From Colwellia marinimaniae (lineage in GTDB: Bacteria > Pseudomonadota > Gammaproteobacteria > Enterobacterales > Alteromonadaceae), in the NCBI RefSeq assembly GCF_002207865.1, contig NZ_BDQM01000003.1, forward strand, positions 62,001 through 126,000: 64,000 nt of DNA, written 5' to 3'. This document shows, piece after piece, positions 46,142 through 55,390 of this stretch. Every line of letters begins with the position of its first letter. Position 1 is the stretch's first letter. The notes under the pieces were generated by a model that saw nothing but the letters and a program-made list of their open reading frames with translations, was not told where the DNA came from and did no database searches. The position numbers and the translations under genes were made by a program.

Positions 46142-47734
46142 TTAACGTTTTTGCCAAACATTGCTGACATCAGGCTGGTCACCTTTGGTCCACCATTTTG
46201 CTTGGTAGTTAATTTGTTGATAGCTAACCACAGCACCTTGGGAGTATTCATTTTGGGCATGCCAAATGATCATGCTACCGTCGGTGGGTGAGTCGAGTTG
46301 CCAAGCATTGCCGCTGCTAGGAAATTGGTTTTTGTTCCACCATTTGGCCGAATAAACTTTATTTTCATAACTAACGTTATCGCCAGTAGAGTAGGCTGTA
46401 GTGCTTTGCCATTGCGGAACGCTTGGCTCGACTGAGCTGTTGGTAACCGTGACGGTAAAGCTTTTTGTGGTGGTTAACCGGCCATCTGAAACTTCGACAC
46501 TGAGGTTAAAGTTGGTGTCGGCATCAACAGCCGGGGCAACTATAGTGATATTGGCATCAGTGCCGGTATAGCTTATTTCATTCGGTATCTTCCAAGTGAA
46601 GTCCAAGTTCACTTGTTCGTCATCAAAGGCATGTACATGAATGTCCTGTGCGGTAGACTCTGCTATAACAATATTGGCAATGTCATTTACTATCGGTGCG
46701 GTATTTACTGGTGCAGTTTGCATGGTAAGAACAAAGCTATGATCTTTATCGGTTAGATAAGTGACATTACTGAGCAGGCTGGCCCCATCAAAAACAATAT
46801 CTCCTTGAGGGTTTTTTACGCCAATTTGCAGTAAATGGCTGTAATCAAGGTTCAATGATTGCGCTAAATCGCTAGCCCAACTTGTTTGATTTAACTCGGT
46901 TATGGAGAGTTGTTGCTTTATTAACTCTTGGCCGGTAGCGTTGAATACTCGTAAGCTGACGGTTTCACCAGCAACTACTTCTTGCCCTTGTTTTACGTAG
47001 AAACCAGCATTGAACCAAGTGTCAGGCTGAACATTATCTCGGACTATGGAAATGTCACTACAGTTATAAAATCCCTCACCAGCTGCGTCATCTCGCTGCC
47101 AGCGGCTATATAAAATGGCATCGCCAACTCTATCTGCGGGTATGTTGACATCCATCTGATAAAAACGTCGGCCATCGTCATCTTTAATGAAATCGACATT
47201 AGCGTGTGACTGCACCAAGGTGATATCTGACCAAGTTAGTGGCATGGTGTTGCCATCATAGTTAGGGTTAGATAAATAAAACTGCCAGAAGCTAGGGTTA
47301 TGTGGCGTGCTGGCTAAAAACTTTATTTTTATATCGCCATTGGCATTTGGCACCACGTCACTGCGTTGCCAATAAGGTGAAGGCAAGTTCATGCCTTTTT
47401 TCTTGTCATCGCCACCGGCACATAAAGTACCATCGGGTATGTTGGCTTTCACGGCAGCTAAATTTGTATAATCAGCAGTATTGACTGCAAATTCATGATG
47501 CTGGACAAATTGAAAGTGACCAGAGCTTAAGTAAGCGGCACGACAAGCCGCATTGGGAATATTAGAGCCATCTTCAGGCCACCAGTAACCTTGTTGTAAT
47601 TGACAAAATGCTTGGCGAGCCATAGGACTGAACATATAACCATGGGCAGCAACTTGCATACTGGCGCCAGATAAGACACTGGTTAGTACTAAAGCCAAGG
47701 TAGTGGACTTAAATTTTAGCTGATTTTTAGACAT
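46142..47734 (-). CDS. AA10 lytic polysaccharide monooxygenase with CBM5/12 modules (GbpA-like)
   Basis: A 530-residue secreted copper monooxygenase that cleaves crystalline chitin oxidatively. The signal peptide ends at VAA so that the mature protein starts with His31 in HGYMFSP, the first histidine of the copper brace. The second is in STPHNPSFWQFYL. The AA10 domain covers about 31-230, then a GbpA-like second domain (about 240-345), a PKD-like module and two chitin-binding modules (SAKWWNKNQFP and QAKWWTKGDQP). It lies between two chitinase genes on the same strand. A perfect 28-bp palindrome sits immediately upstream of its ribosome site. Confidence 0.95.
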   Translation of the reverse strand: MSKNQLKFKSTTLALVLTSVLSGASMQVAAHGYMFSPMARQAFCQLQQGYWWPEDGSNIPNAACRAAYLSSGHFQFVQHHEFAVNTADYTNLAAVKANIPDGTLCAGGDDKKKGMNLPSPYWQRSDVVPNANGDIKIKFLASTPHNPSFWQFYLSNPNYDGNTMPLTWSDITLVQSHANVDFIKDDDGRRFYQMDVNIPADRVGDAILYSRWQRDDAAGEGFYNCSDISIVRDNVQPDTWFNAGFYVKQGQEVVAGETVSLRVFNATGQELIKQQLSITELNQTSWASDLAQSLNLDYSHLLQIGVKNPQGDIVFDGASLLSNVTYLTDKDHSFVLTMQTAPVNTAPIVNDIANIVIAESTAQDIHVHAFDDEQVNLDFTWKIPNEISYTGTDANITIVAPAVDADTNFNLSVEVSDGRLTTTKSFTVTVTNSSVEPSVPQWQSTTAYSTGDNVSYENKVYSAKWWNKNQFPSSGNAWQLDSPTDGSMIIWHAQNEYSQGAVVSYQQINYQAKWWTKGDQPDVSNVWQKR

Positions 47735-47745
47735 AGAGTTCCCCT

Positions 47746-47773
47746 AGCGATAAATACTTAAGTATTTATCGCT
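47746..47773. repeat. perfect 28-bp palindrome upstream of the AA10 gene
   Basis: The half-sites are AGCGATAAATACTT (47746-47759) and its exact complement (47760-47773). It lies 50 bases after the upstream chitinase stop and directly before the AGGGGA ribosome site of the AA10 gene. It could be a hairpin in the transcript or a dimeric operator. Confidence 0.85.
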
Positions 47774-47822
47774 GGTTAATTATTAAAAATTATTTGAGTT
47801 AATTGCTGCGTTTATAGAGGTT

Positions 47823-50800
47823 TTATAAACTACAAACGTCATCCCAGTCAGCACCACCTGGCGCTGAGTTTGTCCACCACTTTGCTTTGAAAACAGCATT
47901 ATTGTGCACAACCATATCGCCTTGGTTGGCATGACTAGAATTACCGGCCCAATCTTTTTGCGGGAACTCTGGGTAGACCGATAGTGTTGCAACATCAACA
48001 CCGTCACATGTTGTGCCATTTCCGCCATCAGAGCCGCCACCTGTGTCACCGCCGCCAGAAGTTGCTTCCGGTAAGCTTGGGTACTCAGCTTTGAAGGCAA
48101 AAACTTTACCGTCTTTTTCTATGGTGAAGTTAACTGGGCCACTAATTGGCATGTAGTACATCACCTGAGCATTCACGGTTTGACCTGGTGCGAATGGTTC
48201 AGCTGCGCCGCCCCATTCGTCAGTCAAGGTAATTGAGAAGCGATGGAAGTCATTTTCGAAGCCGCCGATGTTATTGCCAACACTATTTGAGGCGTTGTTA
48301 TCAATAGCCATGTTAAGTTTCTTAGTGGCATTCCAGTTTGATTTGAAGATTGCTGACGTAGACACTGGCACATCAAAGGATATTTTTGCCCCTGAAAAAT
48401 CAATGGTAGAGTTGTTAGTAAAGGCAAAAGTAGGACTAATAGGGTAGTTATCATCACCACTTGGGAAGTCTTTAGCGGCAAAGCTTACATCAACCATTGC
48501 TGCTGGTTTTATAAAGTTCTTATTACCTTTATCTATACCATAGGCTGTGCCACTTTGATTGAATTTGTCATAAGCAATGGTGGTCATGGTTGAACCCATA
48601 AAATATTCACCTTTGGCAGCATCATAATCAAAGTCGCCCGCAAGCTCCCAGAACATTACGCCACCTAAACCACGGTCGATAACGTAATCAACCTTAGTAG
48701 CCATCGACTCTTCATCTTCGATCGAGATAAAGACTTTTTTACTGTCATTCCATAACCAAGGCGCTATGGCAGCGCTGTCATAATAACGGGTATAAGTGCC
48801 AGTTAATTTATCACTTGGCTCATTTACCGGATCAAGGCCGTAAGCGGCTGAGTAGCTGCCAACAATGCCTTTTTCTAAGTTTTTAATATGCCATAGCGGG
48901 TTAGAGCCAGCAGGCACTTCTCGGTCATTTTCGGTATCATGCCAAAGGTTGTCGATACCGACAGCGCCATTACCACAGCTGTTTTTATCGCCTTTACCTG
49001 TTCCTTTAGGACAGTTAGCTTGATCTGGGAAAACTGCTTGACCCCATAAACCATTGGTACCGCCAGTAACATCTTTAAAACCACGGGTGTAATAAGGAAT
49101 ACCAATGTTGATACGACCAGCGGATAAACCGCCGCGAAAGTATTTTACCGCCCAGTCGGTATTTAAATAACCAATGCCTTCAAATTCTTTAGTGCCGTAG
49201 ACATCCCATGCGGCTAGCTCAGAATCTAAACCGGTATCAAACAAGGACGCATTGTGACCTACGTGTGAATTCCAGGCACCGTGCAAGTCGTAAGACATGA
49301 TATTGACGTAATCAAGATATTGTGTTGCTTGGAAGGTTTCCATACCGCGCAATAAGTAACCCGATGATGGTGACGCTATGGTCAGTAAATAATGTTTACC
49401 AGCCGCTTCACCGGCAATATCGAGACTTTCACGTAGTGACTTCATCAGTACTTGATAGGAAGCATTTAGCTGTGCTCGGCGGGCATTTGAAAAACTGAAA
49501 TCATCTGGATGACCAGAATCAGCCATTGATGATGGGTATTCGTAATCAATATCGACACCATCGAAACCGTATTTTTCAATAAATTCAACCGCGCTGGCGC
49601 TAAAGGCTGAGATTGCTGCATGATTAACTGTGCCATCGGCATTGGTGGTTAAGGTATAAAAACCGCCATCGGCAACACGACCATTGTCAGCAAAGTGACC
49701 ACCTGTTTCAGCCCAACCGCCGACCGAAATTAAGGTTTTCACCTTAGGGTGTAACTTTTTATATTTATTTAACAGGTTGAAGTGACCTTTATACGGCAAG
49801 CTAGGATCAAGCTCTGCACCGACAACACCAGGCCATTCCATATTGGTGGCAGGATTGTTGGCTGAATTTGGCTCACCAATGGATACTTTATTGTTAGCGT
49901 CTATATGGGCAAAGGCGTAATTGATATGGGTGACCTTGTCCCAGGGAATATCATTAACCAAGTAACTTGGTTGATTGTTTGCGCCATTTCGCCAACTGGT
50001 GAAGTAACCAATAATACGGCGCGGGTGATCTACGCCCATCAACTCACGACCATTTTGATCGTAAATTGTACAGTATGGCGTATTCACGCCTGGTGTTTGG
50101 TATAAGCCTTCAGGGCGACAGGCGTCAGCATCGTTACCTGTTTGTCCATCGGTAACTACGGTAAAGTTGATAGTATTACTGAGTGCAGTTGCACCCTGGT
50201 CATCGGTTGCTGCCACAGTAAAAGCTTGCGGACCTAAGGCAGTTGCTGTCCAGGTAAAGCTGCCTGAAGCGGCATCGATGGTATTTATCACCACACCATT
50301 CTCAAGTAACGATAACTGAGTCACTTGACCGTCGCTATCAGTGGCGGAATATTCAAAATTTATGGTACTCGCCACTAAAATTTTACTGGGTAAGGTTGCC
50401 ATTAATGTTGCCGTTGGTGCTTCATTGACCGGAGGCGTATCTTTAGCGGTTACTGTTAGTGTGGTGTTTTCCGTACTCGTTTGTGCACCTTTATCATCAA
50501 AGGCAATGGCTTTTAACAGATGTTCACCTAAGACTGCAGACCAAGTGAATTGGTAGGGCGAGCTAGTTAACGTAGTTAACATAACATCGTCTAAATACAG
50601 TGCAATTTTGGTGACACTACCGTCTTCATCAGCGGCGAATACGGAAAAGACAACGCTGTCATTTTTAAAGAAAGAACTATTTTTTGCCGGTGAGATGATA
50701 GACACAGTAGGTGGACTGTTTTCAACCACGACACCAGCACAAGTGCCTAGGTTTTGCCATTCTTGCCATTCGCCAGAATGAGTTACCGGGTCGGTCTTGT

Positions 50801-50987
50801 TCCACCAGTTTGCTTTAAACGCTTGCTCAGCTGATTTTACTATTTGCTCGGCTACCGATACTTGCTCTGCTTGCCATTGGGTTAAATTACTACAATCATA
50901 AGTGGCCGCATAAACAGAATTACTCAGTAAAGCGACGAATAGCGCACTTAACTTTAAGGCCTTATTTATTTTTATTATCTGTTCCAT
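47823..50987 (-). CDS. GH18 chitinase, multidomain (ChiD-like)
   Basis: A 1054-residue secreted chitinase. A signal peptide (about 1-27) leads to an N-terminal chitin-binding module (FKANWWNKTDP), two Ig-like modules (about 85-285), the GH18 barrel (about 310-800) and a C-terminal beta domain and final chitin-binding module (VFKAKWWTNSAPGG). The catalytic DGVDIDYEY puts the acid at Glu483. The barrel includes the MSYDLHGAWNSHVGHNA and FWELAGDFD segments. It is the first gene of the cluster, with a 505-base upstream region. Frames on the same strand in other phases inside its 3' end are shadows. Confidence 0.95.
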   Translation of the reverse strand: MEQIIKINKALKLSALFVALLSNSVYAATYDCSNLTQWQAEQVSVAEQIVKSAEQAFKANWWNKTDPVTHSGEWQEWQNLGTCAGVVVENSPPTVSIISPAKNSSFFKNDSVVFSVFAADEDGSVTKIALYLDDVMLTTLTSSPYQFTWSAVLGEHLLKAIAFDDKGAQTSTENTTLTVTAKDTPPVNEAPTATLMATLPSKILVASTINFEYSATDSDGQVTQLSLLENGVVINTIDAASGSFTWTATALGPQAFTVAATDDQGATALSNTINFTVVTDGQTGNDADACRPEGLYQTPGVNTPYCTIYDQNGRELMGVDHPRRIIGYFTSWRNGANNQPSYLVNDIPWDKVTHINYAFAHIDANNKVSIGEPNSANNPATNMEWPGVVGAELDPSLPYKGHFNLLNKYKKLHPKVKTLISVGGWAETGGHFADNGRVADGGFYTLTTNADGTVNHAAISAFSASAVEFIEKYGFDGVDIDYEYPSSMADSGHPDDFSFSNARRAQLNASYQVLMKSLRESLDIAGEAAGKHYLLTIASPSSGYLLRGMETFQATQYLDYVNIMSYDLHGAWNSHVGHNASLFDTGLDSELAAWDVYGTKEFEGIGYLNTDWAVKYFRGGLSAGRINIGIPYYTRGFKDVTGGTNGLWGQAVFPDQANCPKGTGKGDKNSCGNGAVGIDNLWHDTENDREVPAGSNPLWHIKNLEKGIVGSYSAAYGLDPVNEPSDKLTGTYTRYYDSAAIAPWLWNDSKKVFISIEDEESMATKVDYVIDRGLGGVMFWELAGDFDYDAAKGEYFMGSTMTTIAYDKFNQSGTAYGIDKGNKNFIKPAAMVDVSFAAKDFPSGDDNYPISPTFAFTNNSTIDFSGAKISFDVPVSTSAIFKSNWNATKKLNMAIDNNASNSVGNNIGGFENDFHRFSITLTDEWGGAAEPFAPGQTVNAQVMYYMPISGPVNFTIEKDGKVFAFKAEYPSLPEATSGGGDTGGGSDGGNGTTCDGVDVATLSVYPEFPQKDWAGNSSHANQGDMVVHNNAVFKAKWWTNSAPGGADWDDVCSL

Positions 50988-51493
50988 ACTCTTCCTTTAC
51001 ATTTATTTAACATTATTCATGATGTTATTTAAAAATAACACATAAGTTTTAAAGGTCAATATGTCGCCATTTGTAGACAAAAATTAGCAGGATAATAATT
51101 AGTCTGTTTTTATTTATTAAAATCAGTTGGTTGAGAATGTTTTCAGAACGACAGTAAAAAACTGTAATTTTAGACATATTTGGATGTGTATGGTGGTGTT
51201 AATGGGATGTTAATTATATTGTAGCTGTTGTTTAATAGGACTGTCAGGTTAAAAAATAACCATTGAAATATTATGTTATAAGGTATTCCCAATAAATATA
51301 TACTACTTGTTCTTTGCGGCGAATAAGATAAAAAAGTCTCAAAAAATTAAAGCGTTAGCGAGTAATATTTAGAGTTTTTATTCTATTTTTAGTGTGTAAA
51401 AGACCATAAGTAAGTTATTAATAACGATTGCTGCAATCAATATAGATGCAGTGAAATTGTACTGGTCCGTTAACTTTGCCGATGTAATATTAG
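50988..51493. other. 505-bp upstream region of the chitin cluster
   Basis: AT-rich DNA between the frameshifted CPBP gene and the first chitinase, holding the cluster's likely control region. I see no gene, RNA or clear operator in it. Confidence 0.5.
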
Positions 51494-52242
51494 TTAAAGT
51501 AACTGGCCTAAAAACACCGTGGCATTATGGGCTACTATAGGGAAAAGCAAACTGCCAGTTTTCTCTCGCAACCACAGCAGAGCTAAGCCATAAACACTGG
51601 AAAAAACAATACTGATATAAAAAATATGCCAATGTGATTGTTGCCAAATTAGGCCATTTACTAGCGCAAAAAGCAGCACCAGCAAAATGCCGGCAATATT
51701 AACTTTTGCCCGATAAATAGGGTAACGTGCCGAGATAATTGCTTTCGACATTACATAGAGTAATACCCCACGATAAAGCATCTCTTTATCTAACCCTGAC
51801 ATTGTCGTTAAAAATAAAAGTTCTTCAGGATCGGTGGAACCATCATCACCACCAAATAAACTGGCAAAAACAAACCTAAATGCTAACAGTAGCAACAGCT
51901 TTTTATTGCTGGAATAAGTGAGTTAGGTGCTTGTTTTAAGGTAAAGCCAGCATCGGCTAGGCTAAATTTTTTCTGCCCTAGCCATAGAAGAAGTAGAGCC
52001 AGAAAACTGCATGTAATTACGGAGAATTTATCAGCCCAAGGCCAAGCGAACTGGGCAAATAAATGTTCTAAAGGTAATAGAGTGTTCAGCATGCTAGGAG
52101 CTAAGACATAAGCAGAAAATAAGGCAATAGCGACTAAGGACCAATTAAGTTTAATCTTAATAAGTTTACGTTGTGATAAAGCTAAACACAGCACGGCAAT
52201 AATGAATATATAGGCAGTGAGTGGTATTAATAAATCAACCAT
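51494..52242 (-). pseudogene. CPBP family intramembrane metalloprotease, frameshifted
   Basis: Two overlapping minus-strand frames (52242-51883 and 51895-51494) together make a normal-length protein of about 250 residues. The upstream part gives four hydrophobic helices. The downstream part carries the CPBP (CAAX protease/bacteriocin-immunity) motifs DKEMLYRGVLLYV and HNATVFLG. The switch occurs at a run of five A near 51902; adding one A restores a single frame through KKLLLLLAFRF. It is either a recent pseudogene, a sequencing error, or, less likely, programmed slippage, because the run does not form a standard slippery heptamer in the upstream frame. Confidence 0.8.
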
Positions 52243-52411
52243 ACAATATTGACTGCTCTGTTAAGTAGTTTATTTTCATTAACTTAAAAGATAACATGAG
52301 TGAGGTAAATAAAATTACCTAGGTAGCAGTGTTATTGGGTAAAAGAGCTAACTGCAAGTTTGCCTTTAGCTTTTTTTATTTTAGCTCTAGCGCTAAGGGC
52401 TAGTTGCTTAC

Positions 52412-52714
52412 TTACTCTGCTTGATATTTAGGGTGCAGTGCTAAATAATCACACCAAATACTAAAGTGAGTATGATTAAAGCGCACATCAGTTGCGGTAA
52501 ACCAGTGGGAAGATTCTATCGCTTTAAGACGAAAAAATACTTTATGACCATCGATGGCAATATGACAAATTAGATTTACCATGGTGTCATTACTGACTTG
52601 TACTTCGGCAAAGCCTGTGACATTACGTTGATGTTTTACCGTTATTTTAGGCATGGCTATGGCACTAGTAATGAATAATAACAAAGTGAAAAAAGTAAAA
52701 ATATTAACGGTCAT
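52412..52714 (-). CDS. small secreted protein of unknown function
   Basis: A 100-residue protein with a clear N-terminal signal peptide (TFFTLLLFITSAIA, cleavage about residue 20). The mature part of about 80 residues has two cysteines (LICHIAI and SIWCDYLA) that could form a disulfide, and appears beta-rich. I recognise no family. It is alone between the CPBP remnant and the divergent SapC gene. Confidence 0.6.
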   Translation of the reverse strand: MTVNIFTFFTLLLFITSAIAMPKITVKHQRNVTGFAEVQVSNDTMVNLICHIAIDGHKVFFRLKAIESSHWFTATDVRFNHTHFSIWCDYLALHPKYQAE

Positions 52715-52882
52715 AATCCTATTTTTAAAAGTATTTAGAAAATAATATTAAGTTTAGCATTGAAAGCTTAATTAAGTGTCTCCATAACTTATAGCAACGC
52801 AGTAATTTCATTCTAGTTATAGCAATTCAATTACAATATTATAAAAATATGCTCTATAGAAGCATTTATACGAGATAAAATC

Positions 52883-53662
52883 ATGGCTAATTTTGTAGCA
52901 ATTAAAGCAGACAAACATCAAAACCTTAAAGTTTCACAAAAACGAAACTTAGCACATGTTGCTAACCAGCACATAATTACTATAACGGCAGCAGAATATG
53001 CACAAGCTTCTGCTAGCTTCCCAATAGTACTGGTTAAAAATCCCGATTCCCCACGCTACCGTAGTGTTGCCATGTTAGGTTTAGAAGCAGGTGAAAATTT
53101 ATATTATAATGATGACAAGTGGTCCGCTTTATTTGTGCCGCAAAGCATTGCTATGGCACCATTCTCTTTGGGTTTAGACCCAGACAAAGAAAAAACCTTA
53201 ACGGCATGTGTTGATGTCGATAGCGAATTTGTTGGTGAAGATAAAGATTTAGCGTTATTCGAAACTGAGGGTAAAGAATCAGAATTATTAACGAATGTAC
53301 AAAACTCACTTGGTCGCTTATATGAAAATGAAAAAATGACTGAGAACTTTATCAAAGAATTAGAAGACAATGATCTTTTACAAGAGCTTGAATTAAAAAT
53401 TGACTTAAGTAGTGGTGAAAAGAAAAAACTTACCGGTCTTTTTACTATTAATGAAGATAAAGTGAAATCATTAGCCGATGATAAAGTGTTAGATTTCCAC
53501 AAACGTGGTTTATTTGTACCAATCTATGCCATGTTAGGCTCTTTAGGACAAATGAACCGTTTAGTGCAACTTCGCAATCTTACGGGTAAAAATAAAATTG
53601 CCGGTATCCAAATTGCGCCATTAGCTAAACAAGAAGTGAAAGAAGAAGTTACTGAGAGTTAA
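52883..53662 (+). CDS. SapC family protein
   Basis: A 259-residue protein matching the SapC family: SFPIVLVKNPDSPRYRSVAMLGLEAGENLYYNDDKWSALFVP and FSLGLDPDKEKTLTACVDVDSEFV are the usual conserved stretches. The family is named for an S-layer-associated Campylobacter protein; its molecular role in gammaproteobacteria is not established, although it often accompanies tryptophan-halogenase and TonB-receptor genes, absent here. It has no signal peptide. A terminator with a TTCG loop follows. Confidence 0.85.
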   Translation: MANFVAIKADKHQNLKVSQKRNLAHVANQHIITITAAEYAQASASFPIVLVKNPDSPRYRSVAMLGLEAGENLYYNDDKWSALFVPQSIAMAPFSLGLDPDKEKTLTACVDVDSEFVGEDKDLALFETEGKESELLTNVQNSLGRLYENEKMTENFIKELEDNDLLQELELKIDLSSGEKKKLTGLFTINEDKVKSLADDKVLDFHKRGLFVPIYAMLGSLGQMNRLVQLRNLTGKNKIAGIQIAPLAKQEVKEEVTES

Positions 53663-53703
53663 TCAACGGTCGAATAGTGGCTTAAATATTTTTAGAAAAT
53701 GAT

Positions 53704-53727
53704 AAAAGGGGCTTCGGCCTCTTTTTT
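53704..53727 (+). terminator. TTCG-loop terminator of the SapC-like gene
   Basis: AAAAGGGGC (53704-53712) pairs with GCCTCTTTT (53717-53725, one G-T pair) around a TTCG tetraloop, and a T run continues. It is about 40 bases after the stop codon. Confidence 0.88.
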
Positions 53728-53822
53728 GTTTCTTTTTGTTAAAAAAAGTTACTTTCATATTCCGGTGCTGGTGTACCTGTGGTAATTTAGGGACAGTGGT
53801 GATTTATAATAATGAGAATAAT

Positions 53823-55283
53823 ATGGTCGATAAGAGTACACTTTCTAAGGATATAGAAGAGCAAATACAAAGCCTAGCAAGTGATGTTTACATTCAAGTT
53901 GAAGAGAAATTAACTAGCTTGATAACTGCTGCAGTGAATAAGGAAATTAGCAAAAGTACCGATCAACAGAGTGAAAATCTATCAGCACAAGAGCAATCAT
54001 TACAGCAAGATTTTTCTGAAAAACTAAAGCGGCAAGAACAAGAGCTTACCCAAATTAAACAAGTGTTAGCAGAAGAACAAGCTGATGCCGAGACAACTAA
54101 ACAGAATTTCCAAGTAGAGTTCACGCAAAATAGCATTAACTTTAGCGAGACCATAGAGCGTCTAGAAAAAGAAGTCTCTAACTTAAAGCAGCACAGCACT
54201 CAGCAGCATGATGAAAAGCAAAGTAGCGATGATAAGTTAGAAGAGAAACTACTCGAAGTTGAACAAGATTTAAATGATAAAACTCAAAAAATTGATGGCT
54301 TAAATGGCCGTATCATGGTGCTAACAGAGCAAGAGCAAAGTCTAACTAAAAAATTGATTCAAGCAAAAGAGCAAGCGGAGACGGCTGTAGTACAACAAGT
54401 TGCGGCACTTAATGAAGCTAAAAAGCAAATAAACGCCGTTGCGCAAAAGCAAATAGATGTCTTGACGGAAAAGCTTCAGCAGGCTCATAGTGAAATTAGC
54501 CATGTTAAAACTGAAGCACTACAGAGTAATGATAAGGTCGTAGAGGGGTTACAGCAAAAAAATGCCCTGCTGACCGAGCAAGTTCGACAAGAACAAAACG
54601 GCAAGGCCGAATTACAACAACAGTTATCAGTCCAGCAAAAATCTATTGATACCGAGCAAGATAAAAACAAGCAAGCAGAGCAAAAAACATCCGATTATCA
54701 GGCGCAAGTTATTAAGTTAGCAGAGCAAGCTGAGCAAAACAGCTCAGACCATCAGGGGCAGATAGCTAAGTTAGTAGAGCAAACTGAACAACAACGCTCA
54801 GACCATCAGGGACAAATTACTAGCCTAAATGAACAAAATGCTAGTGAGAGACAGGCCCAGCTTGATGAAATAAAGCTAATGAATGAAGCGGCTGTACAAG
54901 CAGAACAATTACAAGAAATGGCGCAACAAAAAATTATCGAATTAGATAAAGCTAATGAGCTACTTAGTAAGCAAGTTACCACCGAGCAAGATGATATAAA
55001 ATTATATCAGCAGGAAGTTGTTGTACTTAATGAGCAAGTTAAGGTCGCGCAAGAGGGGCAAGAAAATATCTTAAAGCGCTTTAATAGTAATCGTGATAAA
55101 CAAGAATTAGAAAATGATAAAGTGAGAGAAGCCATTAAGTTTTTGCGTGATGAAAATCATGATCTGCTTGGCGCTAATACTGAGCAAGCCACTAAATTCA
55201 CCGAAGAAATTAATGCGGTAGAACATAAGTTAACCGAATATCGTTTGAAATTCGAGTATGCCCAAAAACAATTAACCAGTTAA
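53823..55283 (+). CDS. long coiled-coil protein
   Basis: A 486-residue protein that is almost entirely alpha-helical coiled coil, rich in Gln, Glu and Lys, from about residue 40 to the end. It contains three tandem 18-residue units (SDYQAQVIKLAEQAEQNS and two variants) at 54690-54851. There is no signal peptide, membrane segment or known domain. I start at ATG 53823 because the upstream in-frame extension to 53736 covers the terminator tail and includes Cys/Trp residues unlike the rest. It may be a structural or scaffold protein. It follows SapC but probably has its own promoter. Confidence 0.7.
   Translation: MVDKSTLSKDIEEQIQSLASDVYIQVEEKLTSLITAAVNKEISKSTDQQSENLSAQEQSLQQDFSEKLKRQEQELTQIKQVLAEEQADAETTKQNFQVEFTQNSINFSETIERLEKEVSNLKQHSTQQHDEKQSSDDKLEEKLLEVEQDLNDKTQKIDGLNGRIMVLTEQEQSLTKKLIQAKEQAETAVVQQVAALNEAKKQINAVAQKQIDVLTEKLQQAHSEISHVKTEALQSNDKVVEGLQQKNALLTEQVRQEQNGKAELQQQLSVQQKSIDTEQDKNKQAEQKTSDYQAQVIKLAEQAEQNSSDHQGQIAKLVEQTEQQRSDHQGQITSLNEQNASERQAQLDEIKLMNEAAVQAEQLQEMAQQKIIELDKANELLSKQVTTEQDDIKLYQQEVVVLNEQVKVAQEGQENILKRFNSNRDKQELENDKVREAIKFLRDENHDLLGANTEQATKFTEEINAVEHKLTEYRLKFEYAQKQLTS
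54690..54851 (+). repeat. three in-frame 54-bp tandem repeats
   Basis: Three consecutive 54-base units inside the coiled-coil gene, starting at 54690, 54744 and 54798, encode SDYQAQVIKLAEQAEQNS, SDHQGQIAKLVEQTEQQR and SDHQGQITSLNEQNASER. The second and third share SDHQGQI. Confidence 0.75.
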
Positions 55284-55319
55284 TTGTTCTGCTAAAAATA
55301 TAAAATTACCGCCATCAAG

Positions 55320-55350
55320 CCAAGCTTATTCGCATTTTGAATAAGCTTGG
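55320..55350 (+). terminator. hairpin after the coiled-coil gene
   Basis: CCAAGCTTATTC (55320-55331) pairs perfectly with GAATAAGCTTGG (55339-55350) around a seven-base loop. No T run follows, so it may be a weak terminator or a stabilising hairpin. Confidence 0.6.
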
Positions 55351-55390
55351 GTATAATCCAGTTAATTATCGCAACTGAGTATAAGTATAA

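Noticed and set aside
47783..48100. 105-codon minus-strand frame at the chitinase 3' end
   Set aside because: Out-of-frame shadow of the 1054-residue chitinase; it lacks any domain.
54690..54851. CRISPR-like direct repeats
   Set aside because: The 54-base units are contiguous and in frame inside a coiled-coil gene, with no spacers.
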